Below are positions 36,185 through 49,000 of a DNA stretch of 64,000 nucleotides, piece by piece (positions within the stretch are counted from its first letter, which is position 1; the number at the start of each line of letters is the position of its first letter). The DNA is from Balaenoptera acutorostrata (lineage: Eukaryota; Chordata; Mammalia; Artiodactyla; Balaenopteridae): the NCBI RefSeq assembly GCF_949987535.1, contig NC_080074.1:43383641-43447640 (forward strand), read 5' to 3'. The notes beneath the pieces were generated by a model. It worked only from the letters and a program-made list of their open reading frames with translations, searched no databases and was not told where the DNA came from. A program made the position numbers and the translations under genes.

Positions 36185-36844
36185 TAAAACATTTGTAGTT
36201 TTTAATGATTGGCTGTTTCACCATGAAGTAGTCATTTTCTATAAAGGAATGTAACTATAGGTTACTATATAATCTATGTAGCAGTAGGCTGATAGGGGAG
36301 GCCCCTTGGCTTTTGGAATAGTGGAATTGGCATGGGTATTGGAAGTCAGATTTTAATTACTAGTTTTTTCACTTGTGTGTTGCTGAGCAAGTTGCTTACT
36401 AATCTGCAAATAAGAGGAAAGCATGTAATAATCTTTTATAGAGTAAGCTCCATGAATATTAGCTTTCTTTCCTTCTCATTGAAAGTAAGGAGAACAGAAT
36501 CAGGTATACTGGAATGGTAGGTCATTTGATGTCTGGACATCTAGCTATTATAAGACCACAGAATAATCAAATGATGGTCTGATTGAATCACTTGTTTCCC
36601 CCTCTTTTTCCAATGGAAGATTTTCTTCGTGTTCAAGTTCTTGGGTTAAGATTTGCCTTCAGTCATGTTATGAACTGTGTCTTTCCATTGACATCTTCTA
36701 TAACATATATTGATTGGGTAGTGGGTAGAACCTTTTATTGTAAACTTTAATCTCTTTAAACTTTAAAACAGTGATAACCACCTTTTGGTTAAGGATTGTA
36801 TTCTACTTTGAAGCTTTTTGTATTCTTACGTTGTAGATGTGTTT

Positions 36845-37147
36845 TTTTTTTTTTTTTAATTCTTTATTTTATTTATTTATTTTTGGCTGTGTTGGGTCTT
36901 CGTTTCTGTGCGAGGGCTTTCTCTAGTTGCTGCGAGCAGGGGCCACTCTTCATCGCGGTGCGCGGGCCTCTCACTGTCGCGGCCTCTCTTGTTGCGGAGC
37001 ACAGGCTCCAGACGCGCAGGCTCAGTAGTTGTGGCTCACAGGCCTAGTTGCTCCGCGGCATGTCTGATCTTCCCAGACCAGGGCTCGAACCCGTGTCCCC
37101 TGCATTGGCAGGCAGATTCTCAACCACTGCGCCACCAGGGAAGCCCC
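36845..37147 (-). mobile_element. CHR-type SINE, long subfamily, intron 1
   Basis: Full-length minus copy with AGATGTGTTT duplicated at 36835-36844 and 37148-37157. Confidence 0.95.
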
Positions 37148-37539
37148 AGATGTGTTTCTTATAAGTGGGATGTAGTTGGATTTTTTTAAATCTAGTCTGA
37201 CAGTTTTAAAAGGGAGCCTTTGGTTGACTTATGTAATCACTATGATTAGGTTTAAATCTGATTTTTGTGTGTGTGTACTTTTTATTTGTCCAAAACCTGT
37301 TTTTCTTTTAGGTTGATGTAAAAATAGGTATAATTTACTTGGTGTTCCTTGTACTTTGGAAGCTACGTGTTCTCTTTCTGAAATTTTGGAGTCACCCTAG
37401 AAATTATAACATGCTTACTTAAGAACATTAGAATAATCCATTTCCTCCCCCCTTATTCTCACCACTGACAATGTTATGGTAGTTTAAATTTAACACTACA
37501 CAGTGGAGATATTATGTCTTTTAAAATATTTGTTTAGGT

Positions 37540-39150
37540 ATATGCTGATATCCTTATTTCCTCTCATTTCTTCTTGTATCTTTAGATCTTCTGTTTGGGA
37601 TCACTTGCCTTTGGAGAATATACTTAATAGCATTTATTAATGAGAGTGCTGGAGATATTTTTGCCTGAAAGTACCTGTTATATTTGCATTCTTTTTTTTT
37701 TTTTAATTGAAGGAAACTTTTATTCTTCTTTTAAAATTTATTTAGTTTTGGCTGCGTTGGGTCTTCGTTGCTGAGCGCAGGCTTTCTCTAGTTGCGGCAA
37801 GCGGGGGCAGTAGCTACTCTTCATTGTGGTGCATGGGCTTCTCATTGCAGTGGCTTCTCTTGTTGCAGAGTACGGGCTCTAGGCGCGTGGGCTTCAGTAG
37901 TTGTGGCACACGGGCTCAGTAGTTGTGGCTTGTGGGCTCTAGAGTGCAAGTTCAGTAATTTTGGCATGCGGTCTTAGTTGCTTCTCAGCATGTGGGATCT
38001 TCCCAGATCAGGGCTTGAACCCGTGTCTCCTGAAATGGCAGGCGGATTCTGAACCACTCTGCCACCAGGAAAGTCCCTCACCTTCATTCTTAAAGGATGT
38101 TTTGGTAGGGTGTGATATTCTAAGATCCTTAGTTATTTTCAGCACATTGAGCACACAGTACGTTCTGTTGTCTTTTGGTGTCTGTTGAAGAGAAAACAGT
38201 CGCCAGTCTTCTGTGCCTTTGAAGTTAGTCTAAGTCTTTTCTCTGTGTGCTTTTTGAGGTGACTTCTGTCTCTATTGTCTTACATTTTCACTCATATATC
38301 TAAGTGTGGGTTTTTTATTTATCCTGATTGGAATTTGTAGCGCTTGTCTTTCATTAGTTCTGGAAAATTCTTAGCTATTTATTCTTCAAATATTCTGCCC
38401 ATTCTGTCCTCTACTCCTAGAACTTCCATTGAATCTTTTTAAGACATTATTGTGTCCTAAAATGCTTTTTCAGTATTTTTTATCCTCTAGTCTCTGCCAT
38501 ACTGTGGAAGATTTCTTCTAAGCTCGCTTCCAGCTCACTTAATTCTCTCTCCAGCTGTGTTTGGTTTACTGTTAAACCTGCCCATTTAGTTTGATTTCTG
38601 TTATTTTTATTTCTAGAAGTTCTGTTTAGTTCTTTGTCAGATTTGCTCTATCACCTTTAGTAAATGACTGTTTCTTGTAGGTACTGCTACAGACACTGTA
38701 TTTTCAAACTTAATAAGCATGATTGTTTTTTCTTTGTGGTCTTTTTGACAGTATTCAAGTCCATTCATAGGACGGGCCCCTATTGTTCTCGAAAATTGCT
38801 TTATGAATTATTTGAGGTCTAGGATGAAGGCACCTTTCATTTACATTTGGATATACAGGTGCCTAGGAATGCTGAGATGGCTTTAAGCTCATAGCTTAAG
38901 GTTTTGGGTGCAACGCAGATGAGGTGAATTTGGGCTTTTGAACAGGAGGACCTGTTTATTATCTCTGAGAATATAGCACTTTGATGTTCCTGCTTAATTT
39001 GGGGGGTTTGCTATAAAGATTTCCTACCTTGAATAAGTCCAGGGCTTTTGGTTTCACCAGACAGTAGTTCAAATTTGAGATTGGCAGTTGCCCTCAGGGC
39101 AAAGGTGGCTTCCTTCTACTTATCCTTTTGCTTCCTGTTTTGCCTTCAGT
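37540..39150 (-). mobile_element. Old LINE-1/HAL1-type fragment, antisense, intron 1
   Basis: Plus-strand wording matches antisense old L1 ORF1-region sequence: TTAGTTCTGGAAAATTCTTA, ATTCTTCAAATATTCTGCCC, TCTCCAGCTGTGTTTGGTTT, then CTAGAAGTTCTGTTTAGTTC. It is interrupted by a SINE at 37691-38078. Confidence 0.65.
37691..38078 (-). mobile_element. CHR-type SINE, diverged long copy, intron 1
   Basis: The minus-strand head is GGGACTTTCCTGGTGGCAGA. The body contains several tandem 'CCACAACTACTGA'-type units, making this copy longer than most. Two T-runs at the tail end surround a short unique stretch. Confidence 0.9.
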
Positions 39151-39534
39151 TTTGGGTTAGTAACTTCTTACTATCTTATTAACATTTTTCCATGCTTTTA
39201 AGATTTTAACAAATTTTTATTCTGTACTTTTAATTAGTTTTCATTGGTAGAGTTGGTCTGCATAATCTAGCTTGTCACTACCAGGAGTGGAAATTCTTCA
39301 GAACTCTTAGAAAGCAATTTCATGTCTGATAAATAAAATTCTCATTGATTTTACTTAATGTTGTTGACTACAATAAAAAAAAAAATCAATGTAGGTGTTA
39401 ACCTAAACTTGTGTTTCTCAATGTGATCTGAATGTCTGAGACCACCTGCCTCAGAAGCTGGGTTTCTTATTTCGAATGCAGATTTTTGCGTCCACTCCTT
39501 GGTTTTGAATCTGGGTATGGGAATAGCTCCTTTA

Positions 39535-39720
39535 TTTTTAGATTTTTGATTTATTTGTAATTCTAGATTTACAGAAAAGTTGTAGTTCGGAGATCCCATA
39601 TGCCCATTACCCAGTTTCCCCTAGTGTTAACATCTTATACTACCATGGTGCATTTACTGGTCAGTCTGTGCATTTGTCAAAACTGAAAGAAGCTGTTTTT
39701 AACCATCATCCTAGGTAATT
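39535..39720 (-). mobile_element. LINE-1-like 3' fragment
   Basis: The plus strand contains GATCCCATATGCCCATTACC and CAGTTTCCCCTAGTGTTAAC, typical of antisense old L1 3' regions. Short and diverged. Confidence 0.5.
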
Positions 39721-40003
39721 ATTTTGCAGAAACACTGACCCCATGTAAAGAATAATTCAAAATGGACAGAATGAAAAACATTGTGTGTGTTTATTGAGTG
39801 TTAACTAGGTGTCAAACACGAATCTTTTACATGAATTTGCTTCTTAATAAGAGAAATCCAATGAGGGAAAAATTTTCTCCTGCTTTTTGAAGATGATGAA
39901 ATAAGGCCAGAAGTTGTTCGCCTGAGCTAGATTGCTGCAAAGCTGGCGTCAACCCAAATGATCTGACTGCAAAATTAGGCATACTTCTCTTTAAAAAACA
40001 AAA

Positions 40004-40906
40004 GTGTATACAACCAAGAAACCTAATTTAGCCAGAATGAGCAGATTGGAGAAGGCTTCTCTGAAGAAGTGAATGCCATTCTGTTCTATCTTGAATCCTC
40101 TGTAATAAAGAATCAAAAGAATTTCATTATAAGAGTTTGAATTCTAAATGTAATGCCACAAGGTGGACACTGAGGGTAGAAGTGTAGCCATTTTTCTGTG
40201 AACATGTTAAAATGTTCTAAAAATTTGAATTTAGAAGTTTTGGGTGTTTTTTGTTTCATACTTTTGATAATTGTTGAATTTACTACACTGTATATTCAAC
40301 CCAGCAAATTCTAAAATGTTATTAAATAAGTATCTGTATAGGAAAACCAAATAATGCAGAATGAAACGTAAGTTCTCATTTACTTCCAGTCTTTTCTCTC
40401 TTATAGGTAGCTCCTGTTAGGTTTCTGGTGTATCTTTCCAGAAATGTCTTATTCATAAGAAAGTATGTACATGTATGAGTATGCACATTCATATATATCC
40501 AGATTGGATTTTGCCATACATCCTTTACCCCTGCTTTGGTGCTCTTTCCATATCAACTCAGATCTGCTTCATTTTTTTACTGCAAAGCATTCCATTGTAT
40601 GCACATTAATACTAAGTGTTTTTTTTTGTATACTACTTTGTATACTACTCTGAAGGATATGATGCAGTGATTGGAAAAAGCAGATATAATCCCTGTAATC
40701 ATGAATTTTATGGCCTGGTCAGTTGGGGGAGACAGACATTAGTCAAATAATCACGATAATTTATAATTACAAACTTGAGACATCCTATGAGGGAAAGAAA
40801 TGGAGCTTTATAGGAGTGTGTACAACCAAGAAATCTTACTTAGCCAGGATGTACAAGTTGGAGAAGGCATCTCTGAAGAAGTAAATGCCAGCCTGTTCTG
40901 TCTTGA
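40004..40906 (+). repeat. Pair of diverged about 92-bp copies (40004-40095 and 40816-40906)
   Basis: The copies start GTGTATACAACCAAGAAACC and GTGTGTACAACCAAGAAATC and align without gaps at about 85% identity by eye. They share TTGGAGAAGG and CTCTGAAGAAGT. The second lies within an ancient repeat-like stretch (about 40670-41000). Confidence 0.8.
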
Positions 40907-41704
40907 AGAAGTAAATCTTTGAGCTGAGAGCCAAAGAATGTATAGGACTGGGAAGAACCTATTAGGCGAGCATGAAACATTTACAGACCCTTAGATCCTT
41001 TAATTTTTTTCATGGTAGGTTCTCATAAGTGAATAACCAAGGCTGGAGATGGACATATTTAAGGCTTTTGTTATTCCCATGGCCAAAGTGCTCTCCAGAA
41101 AGGTAATGGTTTATAGGAACACTAGCCATATTTAAGAATGCATATTCACCATAATTTTCCCTGCATTAAAAGAAAATCCTTACTCTGATTTCATAGACAA
41201 ATCTGAATCCCGCTTGTGTTTCTTTGACTGATTGAATATTTTTCTTATTTTTGAATTAGTATCTTCATAATTTTTTGCTAAATGTTTTGTTAATGCTGGC
41301 TAATTAACCAGCATCACTAGAGAAATTTATCAATGCTGTTAGAAATTATTTACAGCAAACAGAAAGTGTATAAAATAGAGTAGGATACATTAGGAAGAAA
41401 TATTCCTAAATTGTCTAAAGGGTGGGTATTGGATCAGCAATACTATTCCAAATGATAGCACTTCACTGCTAAAATCAGTAACTTAATTCTTTAAGTGAAA
41501 AGCATATTAAGTATGTTCGTATGAGGAATCACATCTTGTAGCATCTTGTGAGTTAAAGACTAAGGTTTTAATTTTTAAAAGATTAAAAATTGATTTTAAT
41601 GTGGAATTCTAACCTTAACTTTTAAAAAAGTAATCTGTGCATTACCTCTGGCATTCAGCCATTTTTCTGGCTCAGTGTAACACATTTTGTCTTAAGTTTT
41701 GGTT

Positions 41705-41781
41705 TTCCATTTTTTTTTTAATTTAACTTAATTTATTTTTTGTACAGCAGGTTCTTATTAGTTATCTATTTTATAAGGTTT
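41705..41781 (-). mobile_element. LINE-1 3' end snippet, antisense
   Basis: TACAGCAGGTTCTTATTAGT followed by TATCTATTTTATAAGG is the antisense form of a cetartiodactyl L1 3'UTR. Confidence 0.7.
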
Positions 41782-42188
41782 TGGTTTTCTAAAAGCAGTA
41801 TTCTCTAAGTTAATACTAATTTTATAGTGCGAAAGAACTTAGGATATGTTCTGATCAGTCCTAACAGTATTCAGGTCTGATAAGCAAGAACATTATGGAC
41901 AATATGCCAGCATATCCGGGGTAGGCTGGGGGTATGGTGGTATTCAGTGATGTGACATGAGGTACATTCACGGAGATGAGGAAGGTTTACTTGACATAGG
42001 TTGGGACCAGAGCTTTTTAAAACTGCCATTAAATAGTTTAAAGGGCTGACATTTGATAACAAGAATTATTAAACTAAAAAAAAAAAAAGATCTCCAGGGG
42101 GAGCATAATGAGTACAGTACAGCATGTGGCAGATTTTGACTTTCTAACATGAATTTGATAAAAATTAATACTGTTAAAAATCAAGTGG

Positions 42189-42677
42189 GTTTGAGAGAGG
42201 TAAAGCAGTTGTCCACACAAAGACTTATACAGAAATGCTCATAGCAGCTCTATTTATAATAGCCCCCTGCCAAAAGAAAACCCAAATGTCCATCAACAGC
42301 TGAATATTTAAACGTACAATAGAATATATGTTTTCAATGGAATACCACTATACAATAAAAAGTAATGAACTATTTGATAAGTACTACAACATAGATGAAT
42401 CTCAGAATAGTTTTTCTGAATGAAAGAAGCCGGAACCGGGGGGAAAAAAGTACATACTGTATGATGGCATTTCTATAAAATTCTAGAAAGTATGAACTAG
42501 AGTGACAGCAGAGCAACAGTTGCCTGGGGTGGGAAGCAGGAAGGGGAGAAGGGAGGTGTTCTAACAGGGCAGGGGAAAAACTTTGAGAGTGATGGATATG
42601 TTCATTATCTTGACTTTGATGATGGTTTCATGGGTGTATATATATGTGAAAACTTGTCAAAGTTAAAAAAAAAAAAA
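42189..42677 (+). mobile_element. LINE-1 3' end, sense, intron 1
   Basis: Contains ACAGAAATGCTCATAGCAGC, AAATGTCCATCAACAGCTGA, AACAGTTGCCTGGGGTGGGA, and a terminal A-run. ATCAAGTG occurs on both flanks (about 42180 and about 42677). Confidence 0.85.
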
Positions 42678-43044
42678 TCAAGTGTGAGGTACTAAGCAGC
42701 CCAGAAATTTAAGCAAAAATTGACCATTCATGGTTGTTAAAGGAATTTGAATAAAGACTCTTTGTATTGTTCCTTTCCTGTGATTCTAGCATACATTAGA
42801 TTTTCACCAACAGTGCTATTGTAGAAATCCTTGCCCAATAGATTCTGAATGCCAAGTAGTAACTTGTAAGCAGCATCCTCTGAAAAATTACTTCAGTGAC
42901 TAGTGTCTATGTTCCATGTTTTTTCTTGGAATAGTTTTAACGTGGTATTCATTTAAAGGGTTTTGGTTTCATATATTTTTATTGGTTATAAATAAGTCGT
43001 ATGCTCTTTTTTTTTTTTTTTAACATTGATGTTTTTCTCCATAG

Positions 43045-43081
43045 ATATTTGGCGCTCATACAACATGGCAGACATCGACAA
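43045..43081 (+). CDS. NAP1L1: NAP1L1 exon 2 (start codon exon)
   Basis: The acceptor is CCATAG before 43045 and the donor is GTAAGT at 43082. The first 20 nt are 5'UTR. The ATG at 43065 is in a strong context (AAC ATG G). The exon encodes MADID plus two bases of the next codon, which is completed as Asn by exon 3. Confidence 0.96.
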
Positions 43082-46000
43082 GTAAGTGGCAGATAGTTGG
43101 TTCCTTTTTCAGATTTGGCATCACTTTGTACCGTGTGATGTAGTTAACAGTGGTACAAATTATGTACTATGAAAATGTATGGTAATGACATGCTTTAGTG
43201 CCTGCTATTTTTAAAGTTGGGTACAATGTATTCAAGACAAAATATAGTATACATAATCACTGTCATAAATATAGTAAACCGTTTGTCAGTATTTATTCTT
43301 AGGGAAGTGCTGAGCACAATAATGAGTCATAAATATTTGGAGAATTCATTTTTACCATTTTTCAAAGATTTTACTACTTGCATTGTAAAGTATCATACAT
43401 ACAAGATAAAAAGTGTATGAAACATATGTGTAGAGTTTAAAGAATAACAGTACACTTGTGTACAAGTTTTTAAAAATGGATCATTACTTTTAGAAGCCCT
43501 GTGTGCCCCTTTTCAATTGCATCCTTCTTTTCTCTCCAGAGGTGTCAGTACTATCTTGGCTTTTGTCTAATTCACTTCTTTGTTTTTCTTTAGAGTTTTA
43601 CCACCTACAAATTCTTAATCAGTGTTTACTTTTGAAAATCTGAATAGCAGTTACAAACTTAGCTGTGTAAAGAAAAAAGCAGTGTTAGTTGAAGGGTCCA
43701 AGGTAGGAAAATAAAAAGTAAAAGAGACTATCTGGGTCATGGACTGGCTTCAGCTTTCCTGAGTCTTTACAAGGGCTTATTTTGGAGAAGTCATTGGGCA
43801 AGGTCATACATCCTGGAAACCTAGGTTTATTGAAGTTGGCATCTGTCAGGGTTCTAGTGTGGATGGATGTCTTGCAGAAGTATGGTGAAGGAGAATGAGG
43901 TGACCTGCACTGTTTGTTGCTATTTGTAATTTCACAATAGTCTGCCAACTCAGGAATAGGTAAAACAGAACATTTCAGGATGAAGGGGTTATGATATGAT
44001 TATCCACAGCTGTTGTAGGCAGCAGAACATGGAGGTGGGAGGGCAGGAAACTTTTATCATAAAGGCAACACATTCAAGTATTTATAAGAATCTGGCCAAT
44101 CCTCCCATGTATACTGTCTTCAGCATAAAAAGAAGAGTGGCAGCAGACATTTTAGTGATAGTGGCTGTCAAAGTGATTGTCTCCTGAATCACACTGCTCC
44201 AGTGTGGATTGCTTGACCTTGGTTGCACAATTGTCGTTGTGGATTTATTTTATCGTCCTGGGGTTTCCTTTTGTCTCTCCTCTCTTGGGTTTGCTGTTTG
44301 CTATATCCCATGTTTTCGTTTTTTGGTTCTTTGGTTTAGTACCTTCTTGGAAGAGTACAAGGGAAGTAAATTATTTTGAGATGGCATGACTGAAGATGAC
44401 TATTTTACCCTTCTGCTTGATATTTGGGGTGTAGAATTGTAATTTGGGAATCACTTTTCTTTAGAATTTTGAAGGCATTGCTCCATTGTCACCTTACTTC
44501 TAGTGTTGCTGTGTTGAAGTTCAAAGTCGTCATAATTCTTGATCATTTGTATGTAACACTTTTTTAAAAACGTAGACATATATATCTATTTCTAGAAGCT
44601 ACTCTGGCTTTGGAGTTCAGAAATTTTTACATTGTTAGGTGTTTTTTTTTTTTTTTTTTTTAAATCTCTTGTTAGGCATTCAGTGGTAGACCCTCTCAGT
44701 CTGGCAACTTGATAGCTGTCAGTTCTAGGGAATATTCTTGACTTATTTTGTTGATTGTCTTGTTCCCATTTTCTATTTCTGGAGCTTCTGTTATATGTTG
44801 GACTGGTTCTTGTGATTACCTTTTGTCCTAGTTTCCATCTTTGTCTCTTTGCTCTTCTTTCTGGGCAAAGCTGAAGAAACTTTATCTTTTAACTCTTGTA
44901 TTGAGTTTCTAAATTTCTGTTGTTTTAGTTTTCAAGCGTTCCTTTGCTCTCTGTTCCTATTTTTGTAGCATCTTGTTCTTATTTCACGGATTGTAATATC
45001 TTTTCTCTGGATGTTCTTTCCCCTGTATAGTCTGTTGGGTCTTAAATTTTTCTTTACTGTTTGGGTCTCCATGTAGGAGGCTTTCCTCAAATAGGAGGTA
45101 ATACTTGTTTGCTCCTTAAGACTGGGTGGGGAAAATGCATAGTTGAAGGATGTTTTTTAAAAGTTAATTGGAGAATTTGAGTGTTGGGAGGGAGGGAGTG
45201 CTTTCAATTTAGGATTTTAATGTGGGCTCACCAGGGCAGACATTTGTTGTGAGACTCCCCACTGTCAGAATGGCATTTTTTTCTGGGCTGGTCACATACC
45301 CCAGTAAAGAGTGTTTGGGTAAAGATCTGGCTTCCATACATTTGGGAACTAACTTGGGAGAAGGCAGCTGGGGAGGGGTCTCTGCATTCAGCATTCTGTC
45401 AGTAGTATGTATATATCTGTGATCCTCTAGTCTGAGCTTCCAGTTCCCTTTCCAGAGGAGAAACTGTTCTGCTGGAGGGAGAAAGAGGATCGAAAGATTT
45501 AACTGTTTATTAGTTTTTGCTTAGTTCTCCCTATTTTATCCACCCTCACACCCAAGCCCTAGTTCTAGAAGTGGCCTTTTTAAGATTCTGCATTTAGGCT
45601 GGTTCTCAGCTCTACCACTGCTGACTTTGATTTCAGTTCTCGGTGAATTTGCTGCTTTTTGTCTCCTTGTCCTTCAGTATTTGTTTAAAAACCCCTTTGT
45701 CATAATTTTAGTGGAGATTTTGGAAGGATTAAGATCAGATGAGTATGTGCAGTCTGCCATCTAACCTTCATTTTGTCTTAAACTTTGAAAAAAGAGTAAA
45801 TTGGTTGTGATAGCTTGATTCTGCCCTACCCTTCCCACCCCATTATTTACTATTGGATGCCTGTGAGCTCTTAGGAGGGTAGGAGGAAGAGGAAGATCCT
45901 TGTTCTTTAAAGCAGGAGTCCACAGACTTTCTTTAAAGGACCTGATCGTAAGTATTTTAGGCATTTGGCTATGAGGTCTCTGTTGCAGCTATTCAGCTCT

Positions 46001-49000
46001 GCCGTTGTAGTGTGAAAGAAGCCAGAGACAATACATAAATTAATATGACTGTGTTCCAATAAAACTTTATTTATAAAAATAAGACTGGGCTGGATTTGGC
46101 CATATGACACAGTTTGTGGACTTCTGTTTTAAAGCTTTAAGTTTTAGATGTTCAATAAATGATTGAATGAGATGGTACTGGAGGAAGAGCTGTTCCATGT
46201 TATCTTTATGCTTAACTTTATAGTGAGTAAAAGATATTCCCAAAATAATCGGTATTGTTTCTGATGGGAAGGCTGGTTTTTTTTCCCTTCGTTGACAGAA
46301 ACAGATTTTTCTAGCAGAATACAGTTGAACTTTTCTATAGTTGTTCCTATATGAAAATTAATTTTTCAAATGCTATTTCTAGACATGAAAGCAACTAATT
46401 TTCTAAACCAAATACCGTACTAAAATGTAAAATAACACAAGGAATTGTATGATGATCTGTATGTTGAGTTAGATATCCTAATTCCCCATTTTAATGCTGA
46501 TTGTAATCTCATGTTCAAAAACTAGATTTTTAAGATGAAATGGAAAGAATGTTATTACTTTTTACCTTCTCTTTCAATGGTCCATCCTCCTGGCTTTACT
46601 CTAAGCATGAAGTAGACTCAGGTCTTCTTAACTTTTACTGTTCTTCCCCATCTCCCCTATGAAGTGAAGAAAAAGGAAAGTCCAAAGATAATAAGTACAG
46701 GCTGATGCGGTTGTTCCACAGCCACCAGGGATCCAGGATCCTTCTGTTTTTCCAGACTCCTTAATTTATTCTTAGCTGGTGAGTTCCATTCTCTAGGATG
46801 CCTCATGGTTCAACATGGCTGCTGGAGCTATAGCCATCATATCCCTGTTCTAGGGAGGGTGCAATATTGAAAAGGCTTCCAGCTGTATACCATTCTATTA
46901 AGGAGGCTTTATATATATATAAAATTCTACATTCCTTCTCTTTTTTTTACCTTACTGCCAAAATATGGTTATATAGCCACATCTAGCTGAAAGGTAGGCT
47001 GGGATATGTAGACTTTTTAGCTTGGTGTATTACCATCTCATATAAAATCAGAGTGCTGTTACTAGGAAGAATGAAACCAATAGATTTGGGTAGAAAGCAC
47101 ATACTTTCTGACATTATATCCTCTGAATCACAACCTATCAAACCACATTTTTAAAGCTTAAAGTATAAACTTTATATTAGACCATATGCTTTTAAATGAA
47201 ATTTTAAGTATTTCTAATTTGTCCTTGTTTACATATGAAGTTAGAAAACTGAATCACCCTTTGGATTTCCTACTTCATATTTTTGAAAGAGGACTATTAA
47301 CCTAGAAAATGAACTGAAGTTTTCTATAATTTTTTTATTTTTTTTGGGTAATTGGTACATTTGAACCTTGGTGTGATATTATAATATTATAGCAAAGAAC
47401 AGTCTGAACTTGATCAAGATTTGGATGATGTTGAAGAAGTAGAAGAAGAAGAAACTGGTGAAGAAACAAAAATCAAAGGTATTATTTTAAATTCCTTCAG
47501 GAGCCAGTGATTGCTGGCGCATGTCTTCTAGAGGGTAGTAGTAAATACCATTCTCTTTTTGGATACTTGTCCATTTTACTGACTAGCCAAACCTGCAGTA
47601 ACAGTTTTGTGTGTAAATGTATGTTTGGGGTGGGGGGCGGTGAGGGAGGAAGGGAGGGGCAGAGGGAGCTGGAGATGGAGAGGAGTGGTAGTAAGGGAGG
47701 AGGGAATGGATGTAGTGACCCAGCAGAAGTCACTGTGTGTACCCTCGACTGCTGAGGTGATGTCATAGCTTGTCAAACAGTTGCCTGTGAGATTTGTCTC
47801 AATTTAGGTATGTTATAGGTGGTGGTAGGAGTTGTTTCTAGTGGTGCTTCTAAATAACACTAGCTTAGACTTATTTGAAAATGTTTAGTATTTAATATGT
47901 AGAAAATATGTAGTGTATGTCTGTGTTTTTTAATCCATTCCAACCAATCAAAAAGAGACATTTATTAAATGTAGACAAAATCATTCAAAATTTTCTTTAG
48001 CAAATTATTTTTAAAGGGGGTAATAATGGTAGTGGGGAATTATACTGCTTTAGGATATGCCCTGTAGCTTAGGAGCCAAGAATATCAACGTACCAGATGA
48101 CTCAACTTCTCATTTTTAAGCCAGAGTGAGGTTTATTCTGAAAAGACTGCTGAACTTCTAGCTTCAGCTTTCATTGTGCAGCGTTTTTTTAAAAGATACA
48201 GGACTGTATCTTTAGTGGCCAATATTGGTATTTCTGAAAGCATGTTGGTTATCACAACTGTACATCATCCAATAATAAAATCAGTATTAGAAGTAAATCG
48301 ATGTTTAAAAACATAAATTGGGAAAATTAATGGTAATTTTTTGGTAAAGTCTGTATTGATGAAGAAAATAAGATAGCAAAATAATTTGTTTTGCATAAAT
48401 CTAGGTTATTTTTGGATTTAATATAATTTTTAGATGCCATTAATAACCAAATTTTATTCGGCTTTAGTTACAACTTTTGACTATATCAGTTGTTAACTTT
48501 CTCTGTTCAGATACCCACAAGCACATTATACAAGCATCAATGAAACGTTCAGATTTATTTGACCATCTTTGTCCCAGGCTTGAAACTGTCACTATATTTG
48601 CAGTTTTCTTGTATGTGTTGTTTGACTTCAAAGGGTTATCAAGGATCATAGATAGGCATCTGGATGAATCTTTGAGCTTCCCAAAACACAAGGTGGGTAA
48701 AACACAAGGTAGTAGGAAAAGAAAGGATAATGTTCATAGTAGTTGTGGCAGCGGCCTTGAGAAATGGTGTACGTTAGACATCATTAGAATCTGAACTTTT
48801 CCTGTACACTGGGTTTTCCTAGAGTGAATTTTCTTTAGCTTGCTGCTCGTCTCTACTCATACCAGCAATTTATGCGCTAGTCAGGAAAGCTTCATGATTG
48901 GATTGTCCTATTCAAATAGTATGATACATTTTCATAAAATCCTTCTTTCAATGCCCTTTTTTTTTAAAGCGCGTCAGCTGACTGTTCAGATGATGCAAAA

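Noticed and set aside
48477..48794. 105-codon frame in intron 3
   Set aside because: No recognised motif, no credible acceptor/donor pair that fits the NAP1L1 frame, and the family protein has no insertion there.
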